Assembly (NCBI GenBank): GCA_963707145.1 | Contig: CAVPOQ010000008.1 | Coordinates: 992,001 to 1,056,000 of the forward strand | DNA length: 64,000 bases | Reading direction: 5' to 3' | Origin: RPQJ01 sp963707145 | GTDB taxonomy: Bacteria > Pseudomonadota > Gammaproteobacteria > Steroidobacterales > Steroidobacteraceae | Shown here: piece after piece, positions 37,399 through 50,067 of the stretch | How the letters are laid out: every line of letters starts with the position of its first letter | Position numbering within the stretch: position 1 is the first letter of the stretch | The notes under the pieces: model-generated | What the model was told of the DNA's origin: nothing | The model's input: the letters and a program-made list of their open reading frames with translations, nothing else | Database searches by the model: none | Translations under genes and position numbers: made by a program

Positions 37399-38049
37399 TC
37401 AGAACACGAACCGCGGCGGCTCCGCGGCATGGATCAGCGGATCCATGACCGTCTCGAACAGGGTCTCCCGCAGCCACTGGCCGGGGCCCGCGCGGGTCAC
37501 CCGCAGGGCCTCCATCACGTGGCCCTGGCCCACGACCGCGAACAGCCGGCCACCGTCGGCCAGCACCTGCTCGAAGCGGGCGTCGTACAGCGGCAGCGAG
37601 CCCGTGAGCACGACGACGTCGTGGTTCCCGAGGTCCTTGCGGCTGAGGGCGTCGGCGGCCTCGACCGTCACGTTCGCACTGCCGGTGCGCGCGAGGCTGG
37701 CGCGTGCCGACTCGGCCAGGTCGGGGTAGATCTCGAACGAGGTCACGGTGCGTGCCAGCGCGCCCAGGCAGGCCGCGAAGTAACCGCTGCCGGTGCCGAC
37801 CTCGAGCACGGAGTCGTCGGGCTGCAGTTCGAGCGCCTGCAGGATGCGTCCCTCGAGCATGGGCGTGAGCATGCTCTGGCCATGGCCCAGCGGCACTTGC
37901 GTGTCCGCGAAGGCGAGCTCGCGGTAGGCGACCGGGACGAACTCCTCGCGCGGGACCGTGGCCATGGTCGCGAGGACCGCCGGGTCGAGGACCGCCCAGG
38001 CGCGGACCTGCTGCTCGATCATCTGGCGACGTGCGGAATTGAGATCCAT
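37399..38049 (-). CDS. Protein-L-isoaspartate O-methyltransferase family protein
   Basis: SAM-dependent methyltransferase of 216 residues, starting MDLNSARRQMIEQQVRAWAV at ATG 38049, with a second ATG one codon earlier. The PIMT region PREEFVPVAYRELAFADTQV is followed by LGHGQSMLTPMLEGRILQAL. The SAM-binding motif VLEVGTGSGYFAACLGALA is intact. True Pcm repairs isoaspartate. This shorter type, found upstream of tolC in many gammaproteobacteria, may have diverged, so the symbol is left empty. Separation from tolC is 112 bp. Confidence 0.9.
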   Translation of the reverse strand: MDLNSARRQMIEQQVRAWAVLDPAVLATMATVPREEFVPVAYRELAFADTQVPLGHGQSMLTPMLEGRILQALELQPDDSVLEVGTGSGYFAACLGALARTVTSFEIYPDLAESARASLARTGSANVTVEAADALSRKDLGNHDVVVLTGSLPLYDARFEQVLADGGRLFAVVGQGHVMEALRVTRAGPGQWLRETLFETVMDPLIHAAEPPRFVF

Positions 38050-38285
38050 CATCGGGGCGTGTCCCTGGCTGCGACGGGGTCGGGTGAGCGCCGCGCGGCG
38101 AGCCGAAAAGGTTAAGCGCTCCACCGCCGGGCGACAAGCCGAGGCTGCCGAGGCATTATGGTGAATCCCTGCGGTGTCGGCGAGTCGTTCCGTTATCCTC
38201 GGCCGACGACTCTAACAACGACAACGCCAGAGGAAACCGGGCGCGCTCCGCGCCCCGCGAAGCCAGGGACGATCCGGACCACGCC

Positions 38286-40571
<2,286 letters not shown>

Positions 40572-40599
40572 CGCAGTCCGAATCGGCTATCGTGGCGGC

Positions 40600-41445
40600 G
40601 TGATCACGCTCGCCGCGCTGCACGTCTACCCGGTGAAGTCCTGCCGCGGGCTCGCGCTCGACGGCGCGCGCCTCGCGGCGGCCGGCCTCGAGCACGACCG
40701 CGAGTGGATGATCGTGGGGCCCGACGGAAGGTTCGTCACCCAGCGCGAGGAGCCGCGGCTCGCGCGCGTCGCGGTGGCGCTCGCCGATGGAGCGCTGGTG
40801 CTGTCGGCGGAGGACGCGGGCTCGGTGCGCGTGCCGGTCGAAGCCGGTGGCGTCGCGGCCGGCAACGCTCGGCCGGTCGCGCCGGTCGAGGTCACCGTCT
40901 GGCGCGATCGTTGTCGCGCGTTCGATCAGGGCGACGCCGCGGCCGACTGGCTCGGCGGCTTCCTCGGCAGGCCGCTGCGGCTGGTGCGTCTCGATCCGGC
41001 CCATCGTCGCACCAGCGACTCGGCGTGGACCGGCGGCCTCGAGGCGCTGACCCGCTTCTCCGACGGCTACGCGCTGCTCGCGATCTCGCGCGCCTCGCTC
41101 GAGGATCTCAACACCCGGCTCGCGCAGCCGCTGCCCATGGACCGCTTCCGGCCCAACCTCGTGCTCGACGGCCTGCCTGCCTATGGCGAGGACGCGCTGG
41201 GCGACCTCGTCGCCGGCTCCGTGCGGCTGCGCCGCGTCAAGCCCTGCACGCGCTGCATCGTCACGACCACCGACCAGGCCAGCGGTGCGCGCGCAGGCGA
41301 GGAGCCGCTGCGCACGCTGAAGACCTACCGTTGGGACGCGTCGCTGCGGGGCGTGACCTTCGGGCAGAACCTGATCGTGGTGGCCGGCGCGGGCGAGCGG
41401 CTCGCGGTGGGGATGGAACTGCGTGCCGCGGCGGCAGCCGGCTGA
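40600..41445 (+). CDS. MOSC domain protein (YcbX/mARC-like)
   Basis: Molybdenum-cofactor-binding protein of 281 residues from GTG 40600. The N-terminal MOSC_N barrel opens VITLAALHVYPVKSCRGLAL and contains GLEHDREWMIVGPDGRFVTQ. The MOSC domain follows with MDRFRPNLVLDGLPAYGEDA. The Moco-binding cysteine region is RLRRVKPCTRCIVTTTDQAS, where the first Cys is the expected Mo ligand. Relatives such as YcbX reduce N-hydroxylated compounds. It lies 28 bp after the GGDEF/EAL gene. The redox partner is not evident. Confidence 0.93.
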   Translation: MITLAALHVYPVKSCRGLALDGARLAAAGLEHDREWMIVGPDGRFVTQREEPRLARVAVALADGALVLSAEDAGSVRVPVEAGGVAAGNARPVAPVEVTVWRDRCRAFDQGDAAADWLGGFLGRPLRLVRLDPAHRRTSDSAWTGGLEALTRFSDGYALLAISRASLEDLNTRLAQPLPMDRFRPNLVLDGLPAYGEDALGDLVAGSVRLRRVKPCTRCIVTTTDQASGARAGEEPLRTLKTYRWDASLRGVTFGQNLIVVAGAGERLAVGMELRAAAAAG

Positions 41446-41457
41446 CGGCCGCCGTCG

Positions 41458-41874
41458 CTAGCCTCGGCCAGCAGGCGACGGCCGGTGCCCGACGATCAGC
41501 GGCATCAGCGCCAGCAGCAGCAGCGCGAGGTAGTAGGCCGTGCCCGACACCGGATCCCGCGTCGCGAAGTACTCCTCGAGCGTGAGGCCGCGCAGCCGGA
41601 GGACCAGCGAGAACTCCGCGGCAATCATCAGCACGGCGGCCAGTGCGCCCATGGCGAGGCGCGCCCGCCATCCGTCCGGCACGCGCAGCCGCCGCGTCAC
41701 CCAGCGGGCCGCGAGCCAGCTGATCGCGAGCATCACCGGCAGTTCGACGAGTTCCGCCATGCGCGCACCGATACGCGGCACCAGCCACAGGATGCGGATC
41801 GGGCCCAGCAGGAAGCCGGCGCCGAAGGTGAGCGCGAAGTAGAGCAGGCCCGCGCGGATGACCCGCCCGGTCAC
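41458..41874 (-). CDS. Hypothetical membrane protein
   Basis: Protein of 138 residues with four hydrophobic segments: AGLLYFALTFGAGFLLGPIR, LVELPVMLAISWLAARWV, LAMGALAAVLMIAAEFSLVL and YYLALLLLALMPLIVG. GTG 41874 overlaps the stop of the PaaI thioesterase (GTGA), supporting this start and coupled translation. It is the last of three or four tightly packed minus-strand genes. No family name could be assigned with confidence. Confidence 0.75.
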   Translation of the reverse strand: MTGRVIRAGLLYFALTFGAGFLLGPIRILWLVPRIGARMAELVELPVMLAISWLAARWVTRRLRVPDGWRARLAMGALAAVLMIAAEFSLVLRLRGLTLEEYFATRDPVSGTAYYLALLLLALMPLIVGHRPSPAGRG

Positions 41875-42356
41875 GCCTTGGGCACTGCCCTGGATTCCAT
41901 CACCAGCTGCGTCTGCGACACGACGGCGCACAGCCGACCGTCGTCGCGGCGGATCGAGGTCTGCCACACCATCGTGGTGCGGCCCTTGTGCAGCGGAACC
42001 GACTCGCCGGTCAGCACCGTGCCCTCGGGCGCCGCGGCGAGGAATTTCGTGCTCGACTCGATCGTCGTCGTCGTGCCGCCGGGCGGCATGTTCATGAACG
42101 TGCCCACCGCACCGAGGGTGTCGGCGAAGGCCATGATCCCGCCGCCGTGCAGGATGCGACCGACCGTGCAGAGCTCGGGGCGCACGCGCAGCCGGCCGAC
42201 CACGCGATCCGGCGTCGTCTCCACGATCTCGACGCCGAGCAGTCCCGGCAGGTGCGGCGCGATCACCTGCTGGATCATCGCCGGCGTCAACGCGGCAGCC
42301 GGCGCAGTGGCGGCAGGTCCGGACGCGGATTTCGAATCGTCACGCGGCGAGTTCAT
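41871..42356 (-). CDS. PaaI-type hotdog thioesterase
   Basis: Acyl-CoA thioesterase of 161 residues, including a ~20-residue Ala/Pro-rich N-terminal lead. The hotdog core reads GVEIVETTPDRVVGRLRVRP, then the active-site helix TVGRILHGGGIMAFADTLGA (HGG motif) and TIESSTKFLAAAPEGTVLTG. Family members hydrolyse aromatic or hydroxybenzoyl-CoA esters; the substrate here is unknown. Its start overlaps the stop of the upstream membrane-protein gene (ATGA), and its stop overlaps the next start. The set is a coupled operon. Confidence 0.93.
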   Translation of the reverse strand: MNSPRDDSKSASGPAATAPAAALTPAMIQQVIAPHLPGLLGVEIVETTPDRVVGRLRVRPELCTVGRILHGGGIMAFADTLGAVGTFMNMPPGGTTTTIESSTKFLAAAPEGTVLTGESVPLHKGRTTMVWQTSIRRDDGRLCAVVSQTQLVMESRAVPKA

Positions 42357-42748
42357 TTTCCGACCTCCCTGGGCCGCCACACCTGCGGCGAGTGGAACGC
42401 ATAGCGGTACGCGGCATAGAAGGCAGGGGCCACCAGCAGCAGCATCAGTGCCACCACCGCGATGGCGTCGCGGCCGGCGATCGCGGCCGGGATCGTGGTG
42501 ATCAGCGTCGCGGCGGACACGACCCAGAATGCAGGACCCCAGTAGCGGTGCGCGCCGATCGGGCGCTGCAGCGCATAGCCCCAGGTGGCGAGCAGCAGCA
42601 CCAGGGTCAGCACCCAGTTCGCGAGCGTGCGCGCGTCCACGGCGCCGTGGCCCAGGTTCCACGCCTCGCCCATCACGATCGCGGCGGTGAGCAGTGCGGC
42701 GTAGACGGTCCAGACCCGGCGGATCGGCGTTGGGGAGTTCATCTGCAC
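42353..42748 (-). CDS. Hypothetical four-helix membrane protein
   Basis: Protein of 131 residues from ATG 42748, with a second ATG two codons later. Hydrophobic segments are VWTVYAALLTAAIVMGEAW, NWVLTLVLLLATWGYALQ, FWVVSAATLITTIPAAIAG and VVALMLLLVAPAFYAAYRYA. It ends FHSPQVWRPREVGK. The final four bases overlap the PaaI start. No domain was recognised. Placement next to slyX and the thioesterase gives no clear functional hint. Confidence 0.75.
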   Translation of the reverse strand: MQMNSPTPIRRVWTVYAALLTAAIVMGEAWNLGHGAVDARTLANWVLTLVLLLATWGYALQRPIGAHRYWGPAFWVVSAATLITTIPAAIAGRDAIAVVALMLLLVAPAFYAAYRYAFHSPQVWRPREVGK

Positions 42749-42775
42749 GATCGAAGGCGGAGACGGGCCGGGCGC

Positions 42776-43012
42776 TCAGTAATGAGGCGGGATCTCGACG
42801 GGGGACGCATCGGCGCTGCGGTCGTCGATCTCCTCGACCTGCTGGCGCAGTCGCTGGTGCAGGGCGAGCACGGCATCGAGCTGCTGCTGCTGGCGGTAGA
42901 GCACGTCGCTCAGTTCCTGCACCGCCCGCTCGACGTGCGCGAGCTTGAACTCGACGGCCTCGATGCGCGCCGCGTCGGCGTCGCGCGCATCGGGTTGGTG
43001 GGTAGAGCTCAT
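42776..43012 (-). CDS. slyX: SlyX family protein
   Basis: Short coiled-coil protein of 78 residues. ATG 43012 (MSSTHQPDARDADAARI) is chosen over an in-frame ATG at 43030. The core is the SlyX pattern: IEAVEFKLAHVERAVQELSD, VLYRQQQQLDAVLALHQRLR, and the almost invariant ending IPPHY. Function is unknown despite wide distribution. It is the first gene of the minus-strand group leading to the PaaI thioesterase, 27 bp upstream of the membrane protein gene. Confidence 0.92.
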   Translation of the reverse strand: MSSTHQPDARDADAARIEAVEFKLAHVERAVQELSDVLYRQQQQLDAVLALHQRLRQQVEEIDDRSADASPVEIPPHY

Positions 43013-43086
43013 GGCGCCGTCTTGTACCATACGACGGCGATGATGCCATCCGCCGCAACGTGCCGGTCGCGCCGGGGATCGGCGCC

Positions 43087-43518
43087 GTGAGGCCCCTCCC
43101 GCCCGCGCTGCGCGCCGCAGTCGGCTATCTTTTGCTCACCGGCGTCGGCACGCTGCTCTACTGGATCGATTTCTTCGTCGCCGGCAACGTGCACGTGCGC
43201 GACGACGCCGTCTACCTCGCCTTCGAACGCGCCTTCCCGCTCGCCGACGCGTGGATGGCGGCCTGCGCGCTGGCCGGCGCGGTGGGACTCCTGCGGCGCC
43301 GGCCGTGGGGATTACTCTTCGGCCTGCTCGCCGCCTCGGCGCAGGTGTTCCTCGCGCTGATGGACCTGCTGTTCAACCTCAACGAAGGCAACTACGCGAT
43401 CGCCTCGGGCCCGATGGCCTTCGAGTTGCTGATCAACGTCGTGCTGCTGGTGGGTGCGCCGCTGCTGATCGCCGTGCTGTGGCGACGGCGCGAGGTGCTG
43501 CTTCAGCAGCGATCGTAG
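43087..43518 (+). CDS. Hypothetical membrane protein
   Basis: Protein of 143 residues from GTG 43087; GTG 43060 is also possible. Four hydrophobic helices are seen: AVGYLLLTGVGTLLYWIDFF, WMAACALAGAVGLLRRR, LLFGLLAASAQVFLALMDLL and FELLINVVLLVGAPLLIAVL. It carries charged loops but no recognised motif. It diverges from slyX and converges on the OPT transporter gene. Confidence 0.7.
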   Translation: MRPLPPALRAAVGYLLLTGVGTLLYWIDFFVAGNVHVRDDAVYLAFERAFPLADAWMAACALAGAVGLLRRRPWGLLFGLLAASAQVFLALMDLLFNLNEGNYAIASGPMAFELLINVVLLVGAPLLIAVLWRRREVLLQQRS

Positions 43519-43578
43519 CGAGATTTCCTCGCGCGGGCCTGCCGCGGGGCCGGGAGGCGAGGCCGCGCCGCGTCACTC

Positions 43579-45481
<1,903 letters not shown>

Positions 45482-45666
45482 GACCGAGCCGGGTGGGAAA
45501 ACGAAGCCGCCCGATGCGCCGACCGCCGTGCGTTCATCCGCGATGACGAACTGCGTCCGCGGCTCGCGCGGCCGCCGCGACTCCCCTACGATGCGCGACC
45601 GCAGTCGGCCGCGACGCCGATCGAGTGGCGGCCGTGCACGCGGGTCGCATCGCGAAGGAATCCATC

Positions 45667-46798
45667 ATGATCGAACGACGTCACCCGCTCGTCTCGCCCG
45701 CGCCGGGCACCACCCGCGAATTCACGAGCCTGCACTACGGCCCGGCGGGCACGGGCCTCAAGGCGATGATCCAGGCCTCGCTGCACGCCGACGAGGTGCC
45801 GGCGATGCTGGTCGCGCACTACCTGCGCCGACGCCTCGCCGAGCTCGAGGCGCGCGGCGCGCTCAAGGGCGAGGTGGTGCTGGTGCCGTTCGCGAATCCG
45901 ATCGGGCTCGCACAGCGCGTGCTGCAGTCCGTCGAGGGCCGCTTCGACCTTGCGAGCGGCGAGAACTTCAACCGTCGCTACGCCGACCTCGTGCCGCGCG
46001 CCTGCGAGCTGCTGGTGGCGAAGCCCGGCGACGGGTCGAACCCGGGCGTGCCCGTGGTCCGCGAGGCGCTGCGCCAGGCCTGCGCGGAACTGCCGGCCGC
46101 GACCGAGCTCGAGAGCCTGCGCCGCACGCTGCTCGGCCTCGCGATCGACGCCGACGTGGTGCTCGACCTGCACTGCGACAACGAGGCGGTGCTGCACCTC
46201 TACACCGCGCCCGAGTTGTGGCCCGACGTGGAGCCACTGGCGCGCCTGATGGGTGCGCGCGCGGTGCTGGTGGCCGAGGGTTCGGGCGACGAGCCTTTCG
46301 ACGAGGCCTGCTCGCTGGTGTGGCCGCGCCTCGCCGCGGAGCTCACCAGGCGCCTCGGCCGCACCGTGACGCTGCCCGCGGCCTGCGTGGCGGTCACGGT
46401 CGAGCTGCGCGGCGAGACCGACGTGCGTCACGAGCTGGCTGCGGACGATGCGGAGAAGATCATCCAGTACCTCGCCGTGCGCGGTCTCGTCGACGGCGCG
46501 CCCGCGATGCTGCCACCGCTTGCCTGCGAGCCCACGCCGCTCGCGGGTTCGATCCCGCTGGTGGCGCCGCACGCCGGCGTGTCGGTGTTCCGTGCCGAGC
46601 TCGGCGCCACGCTGCGGCGCGGCGATCCGGTCGTGGACATCGTCGATCCGCAGACGGGCAACGTCACCACGCTGGAGAGCCCGACCGACGGCGTGTTCTA
46701 TGCGCGCGAGAGCCGGCGGTTCGTGCGTGCCCGGCATCCGCGTCGCCAAGGTCGCGGGCCACGACGCGGTGCGCAAGGGGCGGCTGCTGTCGGACTGA
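45667..46798 (+). pseudogene. Succinylglutamate desuccinylase / aspartoacylase family protein (late frameshift)
   Basis: Zinc-dependent deacylase-type protein of 376 residues, starting MIERRHPLVSPAPGTTREF at ATG 45667 with AAGGAA seven bases upstream. Zinc-site motifs are MIQASLHADEVPAMLVAHYL (the H-x-x-E pair) and DADVVLDLHCDNEAVLHLY (the later His). A biotinyl-like C-terminal domain follows. Its last ~25 residues (GIRVAKVAGHDAVRKGRLL) are displaced by a one-base insertion near 46731, after all catalytic residues. It stands before the Lrp/ornithine-cyclodeaminase/arginase group, which suggests amino-acid catabolism. The acyl substrate is unknown. Confidence 0.88.
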
Positions 46799-46859
46799 GG
46801 ACTGCCGCGGCCGCCGGCGCCGCGACGATCGCGCCGGCATCGCCCCGGTGCCCGGTGAC

Positions 46860-47282
46860 TCAGAGCTTGAACGTCGACAGCAGCAGGCTCGTCTCGGTGC
46901 GCGACACGCCCTCGAGCTGACGGAGGCGGCCGAGCACGCGGTCGAAGGCCTCGAGGCTGTCGGCGCGCAGCTCGGCGACGATGTCCCAGCGGCCGTTGGT
47001 GCTGTGCAGGGCGCTGACCGCCGGCTCGCCGCGCAGAGCCTCGATCACGCCGTCCACCCGGTTGCCCTCGACCGCGATGGTCGTGAGCGCGCGGATGCGG
47101 TGCTCCTCGACGTCCGGCCGCAGGCGCACCGTGTAGCCCACGATCGTGCCGTCCGCCTCGAGGCGGGCGAGACGGTTCTGCACCGTGCCGCGCGCCACCC
47201 CGAGCGCCTCGGCCAGCGAGGCGATGGTGGCGCGGGCATCGTGGCGCAGCAGCGCGATCAGGCGGCGGTCGGTGTCGTCCAT
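46860..47282 (-). CDS. Lrp/AsnC family transcriptional regulator
   Basis: DNA-binding amino-acid-responsive regulator of 140 residues. The N-terminal helix-turn-helix is MDDTDRRLIALLRHDARATI, then SLAEALGVARGTVQNRLARL. The C-terminal RAM ligand-binding domain includes ALTTIAVEGNRVDGVIEALR and ALHSTNGRWDIVAELRADSL. It diverges from ornithine cyclodeaminase over 166 bp that contain a 9-10-9 inverted repeat. The natural prediction is control of the ornithine/arginine genes, probably with ornithine, arginine or proline as effector. That assignment is from context. Confidence 0.95.
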   Translation of the reverse strand: MDDTDRRLIALLRHDARATIASLAEALGVARGTVQNRLARLEADGTIVGYTVRLRPDVEEHRIRALTTIAVEGNRVDGVIEALRGEPAVSALHSTNGRWDIVAELRADSLEAFDRVLGRLRQLEGVSRTETSLLLSTFKL

Positions 47283-47331
47283 CGAAGGGCCTCCGCAGGG
47301 CGAGCCTGCTCAAATCGCCAATAGCATCTGA

Positions 47332-47359
47332 CAATTTGCCAGAAATGGGCGGCAAGTTG
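47332..47359. promoter_or_regulatory. Candidate Lrp-family operator
   Basis: CAATTTGCC (47332-47340) and GGCAAGTTG (47351-47359) are inverted copies (8/9) separated by ten bases. They lie midway between the divergent Lrp-type regulator and ornithine cyclodeaminase genes, in a locally AT-richer stretch. Confidence 0.5.
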
Positions 47360-47448
47360 AACGCTTCTCTGTCTATTAACTGGCCGAGGATCGGCAGAAC
47401 AATAGGCCTCGCGAGCCCAGCCGGGCCCGCCTCGCGGGGAGAAGAACC

Positions 47449-48561
47449 ATGGTGGACTACACGGGCATCGAGCGCGTCCGCGAACTGGTGTCGCGGACCG
47501 GGACCGCAGCCTTCATCGAGGCGCTGGCGGGCGAGATCGAGGCGGACTTCCGCCGCTGGGACGAATTCGACAAGTCGCCCCGGCACGCGGTGCATTCGCC
47601 GGTCGGCGTGATCGAGCTGATGCCGATCAGCGACGGCCGCCTGTACTCGTTCAAGTACGTCAACGGGCATCCCGGCAACACCGCCGCGGGCCTGCTCACG
47701 GTGACGGCCTTCGGCGTGCTCGCCGAGGTGGCCACCGGCTACCCGCTGCTGCTGTCGGAACTCACGCTCACCACCGCGCTGCGCACCGCTGCGATGTCGG
47801 CGCTGGCCGCGCGCTGGATGGCGCGCCCGGACAGCCACTCGATGGCGCTGATCGGCAACGGCGCGCAGAGCGAGTTCCAGGCGATCGGCTTCCACCACCT
47901 GCTCGGCATCCGCGAGCTGCGCCTCTTCGACGTGGACCCGGCCGCGACCACCAAGCTCATGCACAACCTCGAGAGGCTCGAACTGCCCGGGCTGCGCGTG
48001 CTGCGCTGCGCATCCACCGCCGAGGCGGTGCGCGGCGCGGACATCGTCACCACCGTCACCGCCGACAAGCGCTATGCCACGATCCTCACGCCCGAGATGA
48101 TCGAGCCCGGCATGCACCTCAATGCCGTCGGCGGCGACTGCCCGGGCAAGACCGAACTGGCGGCCGCGATCCTCGCCCGTCCCGACGCGCGCGTCGTGGT
48201 CGAGTACGAGCCGCAGTCGCGCGTCGAGGGCGAGGTGCAGCAGATGCCCGCGGACTTCCCGGTCATCGAGTTCGCGCAGGTGCTCGCCGGTACTGCCAGC
48301 GGCCGCGCGCACGACCGCGAGGTGACGATCTTCGACTCGGTGGGATTCGCGCTCGAGGACTTCTCCGCGCTGCGCTACCTGCATCGCCTGCATCGCGACG
48401 AGCGCGGCAGCCGCAGCACCATCGACCTGGTGCCCGAACTCGACAATCCCAAGGACCTGTTCGCGCTGATCCGCGGCGATGCCGAGGGCGCGGTCGCCGG
48501 CGTGCCTCCCGCCGCGCGTGCGGGCGCGGCGGCCGTCGCACCGCGGCGGGCCACCGCATGA
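47449..48561 (+). CDS. Ornithine cyclodeaminase
   Basis: NAD-dependent enzyme of the ornithine cyclodeaminase/mu-crystallin family, converting ornithine to proline and ammonia. The protein is 370 residues. SPRHAVHSPVGVIELMPISD and LYSFKYVNGHPGNTAAGLLT form the substrate site (Lys in FKYVNGHP). The Rossmann part is SMALIGNGAQSEFQAIGFHH, and LNAVGGDCPGKTELAAAILA carries the conserved D-x-P-G-K-T-E-L. The length and C-terminal extension match the longer bacterial form. Its stop lies just before the arginase start, so arginine can be taken to ornithine and then proline by adjacent enzymes. Confidence 0.95.
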   Translation: MVDYTGIERVRELVSRTGTAAFIEALAGEIEADFRRWDEFDKSPRHAVHSPVGVIELMPISDGRLYSFKYVNGHPGNTAAGLLTVTAFGVLAEVATGYPLLLSELTLTTALRTAAMSALAARWMARPDSHSMALIGNGAQSEFQAIGFHHLLGIRELRLFDVDPAATTKLMHNLERLELPGLRVLRCASTAEAVRGADIVTTVTADKRYATILTPEMIEPGMHLNAVGGDCPGKTELAAAILARPDARVVVEYEPQSRVEGEVQQMPADFPVIEFAQVLAGTASGRAHDREVTIFDSVGFALEDFSALRYLHRLHRDERGSRSTIDLVPELDNPKDLFALIRGDAEGAVAGVPPAARAGAAAVAPRRATA

Positions 48562-48574
48562 GCGGCCGGCGCGC

Positions 48575-49520
48575 GTGCGGGCCGCGGCGCTGATCGGCGC
48601 GCCGACCGACATCGGCGCGAGCGAGCGGGGCGCGTCCATGGGGCCCGAGGCGCTGCGCGTCGCGGGCGTGCAGCGGCGGCTCGAGGAGTACGGCCTCGAG
48701 GTCGTGGACCGCGGCAACCTCGCCGGTCCCGTCAACCCGGTCCAGCCGCCGGTGGACGGTTACCGCCACCTCGACGAAGTCGTCGCCTGGAACCGCCTCG
48801 TGCACGACGCGGTGTACGCCGAACTGCGCGACGGCCGCCTGCCGGTGCTGCTCGGCGGCGACCACTCGCTCGGCATCGGCTCGATCAGCGCCGTGGCGCG
48901 GCACTGCCGGGCCTCGGGGCGGCGGCTGCGGGTGCTGTGGCTCGACGCCCACGCCGACTTCAACACCCACGAGCTCTCCCCGAGCGGCAACCTGCACGGC
49001 ATGCCGCTCGCCTGCCTGTGCGGCTTCGGGCCGCGCGAGCTGCTCGCGCTCGCCGGTCCCGTGCCTGCGGTCACGCCTGACTGCCTGCGGCTGGTGGGCG
49101 TGCGCAGCGTGGATCCGGGCGAACGGCGCTTCGTGCACGCGCAGGGCATCGAGGTGTTCGACATGCGCTACGTGGACGAGATGGGCATGCGCGCCACGAT
49201 GGACGCGGCGCTCGCGGGCATCGACGAGCGACACGCACCTGCACGTGAGCTTCGACGTGGACTTCCTCGACCCCGAGATCGCCCCCGGCGTCGGCACGAC
49301 GGTGCCCGGCGGCCCGACCTACCGCGAGGCGCAGCTCTGCATGGAGATGATCGCCGACACCGGATGCCTCGGCTCGCTCGACATCGTCGAGCTGAATCCG
49401 GCCTTCGACCTGCGCAACCGCACCGCGACACTGGCGGTGGACCTCGTCGAGTCGCTGTTCGGGAAGAGCACGCTGATGCGGCAGCAAGACAGGGGACGTT
49501 CCCCCGTCACCTCAGATTAG
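48575..49520 (+). pseudogene. Arginase (one frameshift)
   Basis: Binuclear manganese ureohydrolase, arginine to ornithine plus urea. GTG 48575 (VRAAALIGAPTDIGASERGA) is the best start, 14 bp after the ornithine cyclodeaminase stop. Metal motifs are LLGGDHSLGIGSIS and LWLDAHADFNTHELSPSGNL, followed by an HGMPLA stretch. After a one-base insertion at about 49229 comes the last site, HVSFDVDFLDPEIAPGVGTT. All ligands are intact once the extra base is removed, giving about 314 residues. The C-terminal DRGRSPVTSD is coded by a repeated 13-bp motif and looks added. Agmatinase is less likely because the GASERGASMGPEALR start is arginase-like. Confidence 0.91.
49492..49504 (+). repeat. Copy of a 13-bp AGGGGACRTTCCC motif
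   Basis: AGGGGACGTTCCC, with GGGGACGTTCCCC palindromic apart from its centre. It is the second copy of the motif at 31938-31950 and lies within the last codons of arginase. Confidence 0.5.
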
Positions 49521-49539
49521 GAGAGTGTCCGCTGCCTCC

Positions 49540-49992
49540 TCACAGCAGCTCGATGCGGGCTTTCACCACGCCGTCGTCCACGAACCCAAGCTCGCGGGCG
49601 GCGGCGTTCGACAGGTCGGCGATGCGGCCCCCGACGTAGGGCCCGCGATCGTTCACGCGCACGACCACGCTGCGGCTGTTCTCCAGGTTCGTCACCCGCA
49701 CGCGGCTGCCGAACTCGAGCGAGCGGTGGGCCATGGTCAGCTCGTGGGTGTCGAACACCTCGCCGTTCGCGGTGCGCCGGCCGTGGAAGCCCGGCCCGTA
49801 CCAGGAGACCCGGCCCTGCTGGACCCACTCGGGCACGGTGTCCGGGAACGACGGGCCCCTGCCGGTCGGCGCGGCGACGAGCAGGGCGGCGAGCGCCGCC
49901 ACGGTGGCCAGCACGACGGTCGGCCGCGCAGGACCGGTCTCCGGCCTCGGGCGGGCACAGGCGGGCAATGGCAGTGCGTATTGATGTTGCAT
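49540..49992 (-). CDS. RlpA family septal-ring protein (DPBB domain)
   Basis: Exported double-psi beta-barrel protein of 150 residues. A short N-terminal part with one hydrophobic segment (TVVLATVAALAALLVAAPTG) serves as signal or anchor. The barrel has VSWYGPGFHGRRTANGEVFD, HELTMAHRSLEFGSRVRVTN and VVVRVNDRGPYVGGRIADLS, the classic RlpA residues. RlpA proteins bind or cleave denuded glycan strands at the septum. No SPOR domain and no lipobox cysteine is visible, so this is a minimal form. ATG 49992 is the chosen start, but the frame is open further upstream. Confidence 0.88.
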   Translation of the reverse strand: MQHQYALPLPACARPRPETGPARPTVVLATVAALAALLVAAPTGRGPSFPDTVPEWVQQGRVSWYGPGFHGRRTANGEVFDTHELTMAHRSLEFGSRVRVTNLENSRSVVVRVNDRGPYVGGRIADLSNAAARELGFVDDGVVKARIELL

Positions 49993-50067
49993 TGCAGCAT
50001 AGACCGCTGACCCGCGGGGATGGTTCCCCTGCGGTCCCGCCGGGCGGTCGTGTAACCTCCCGCCCCC

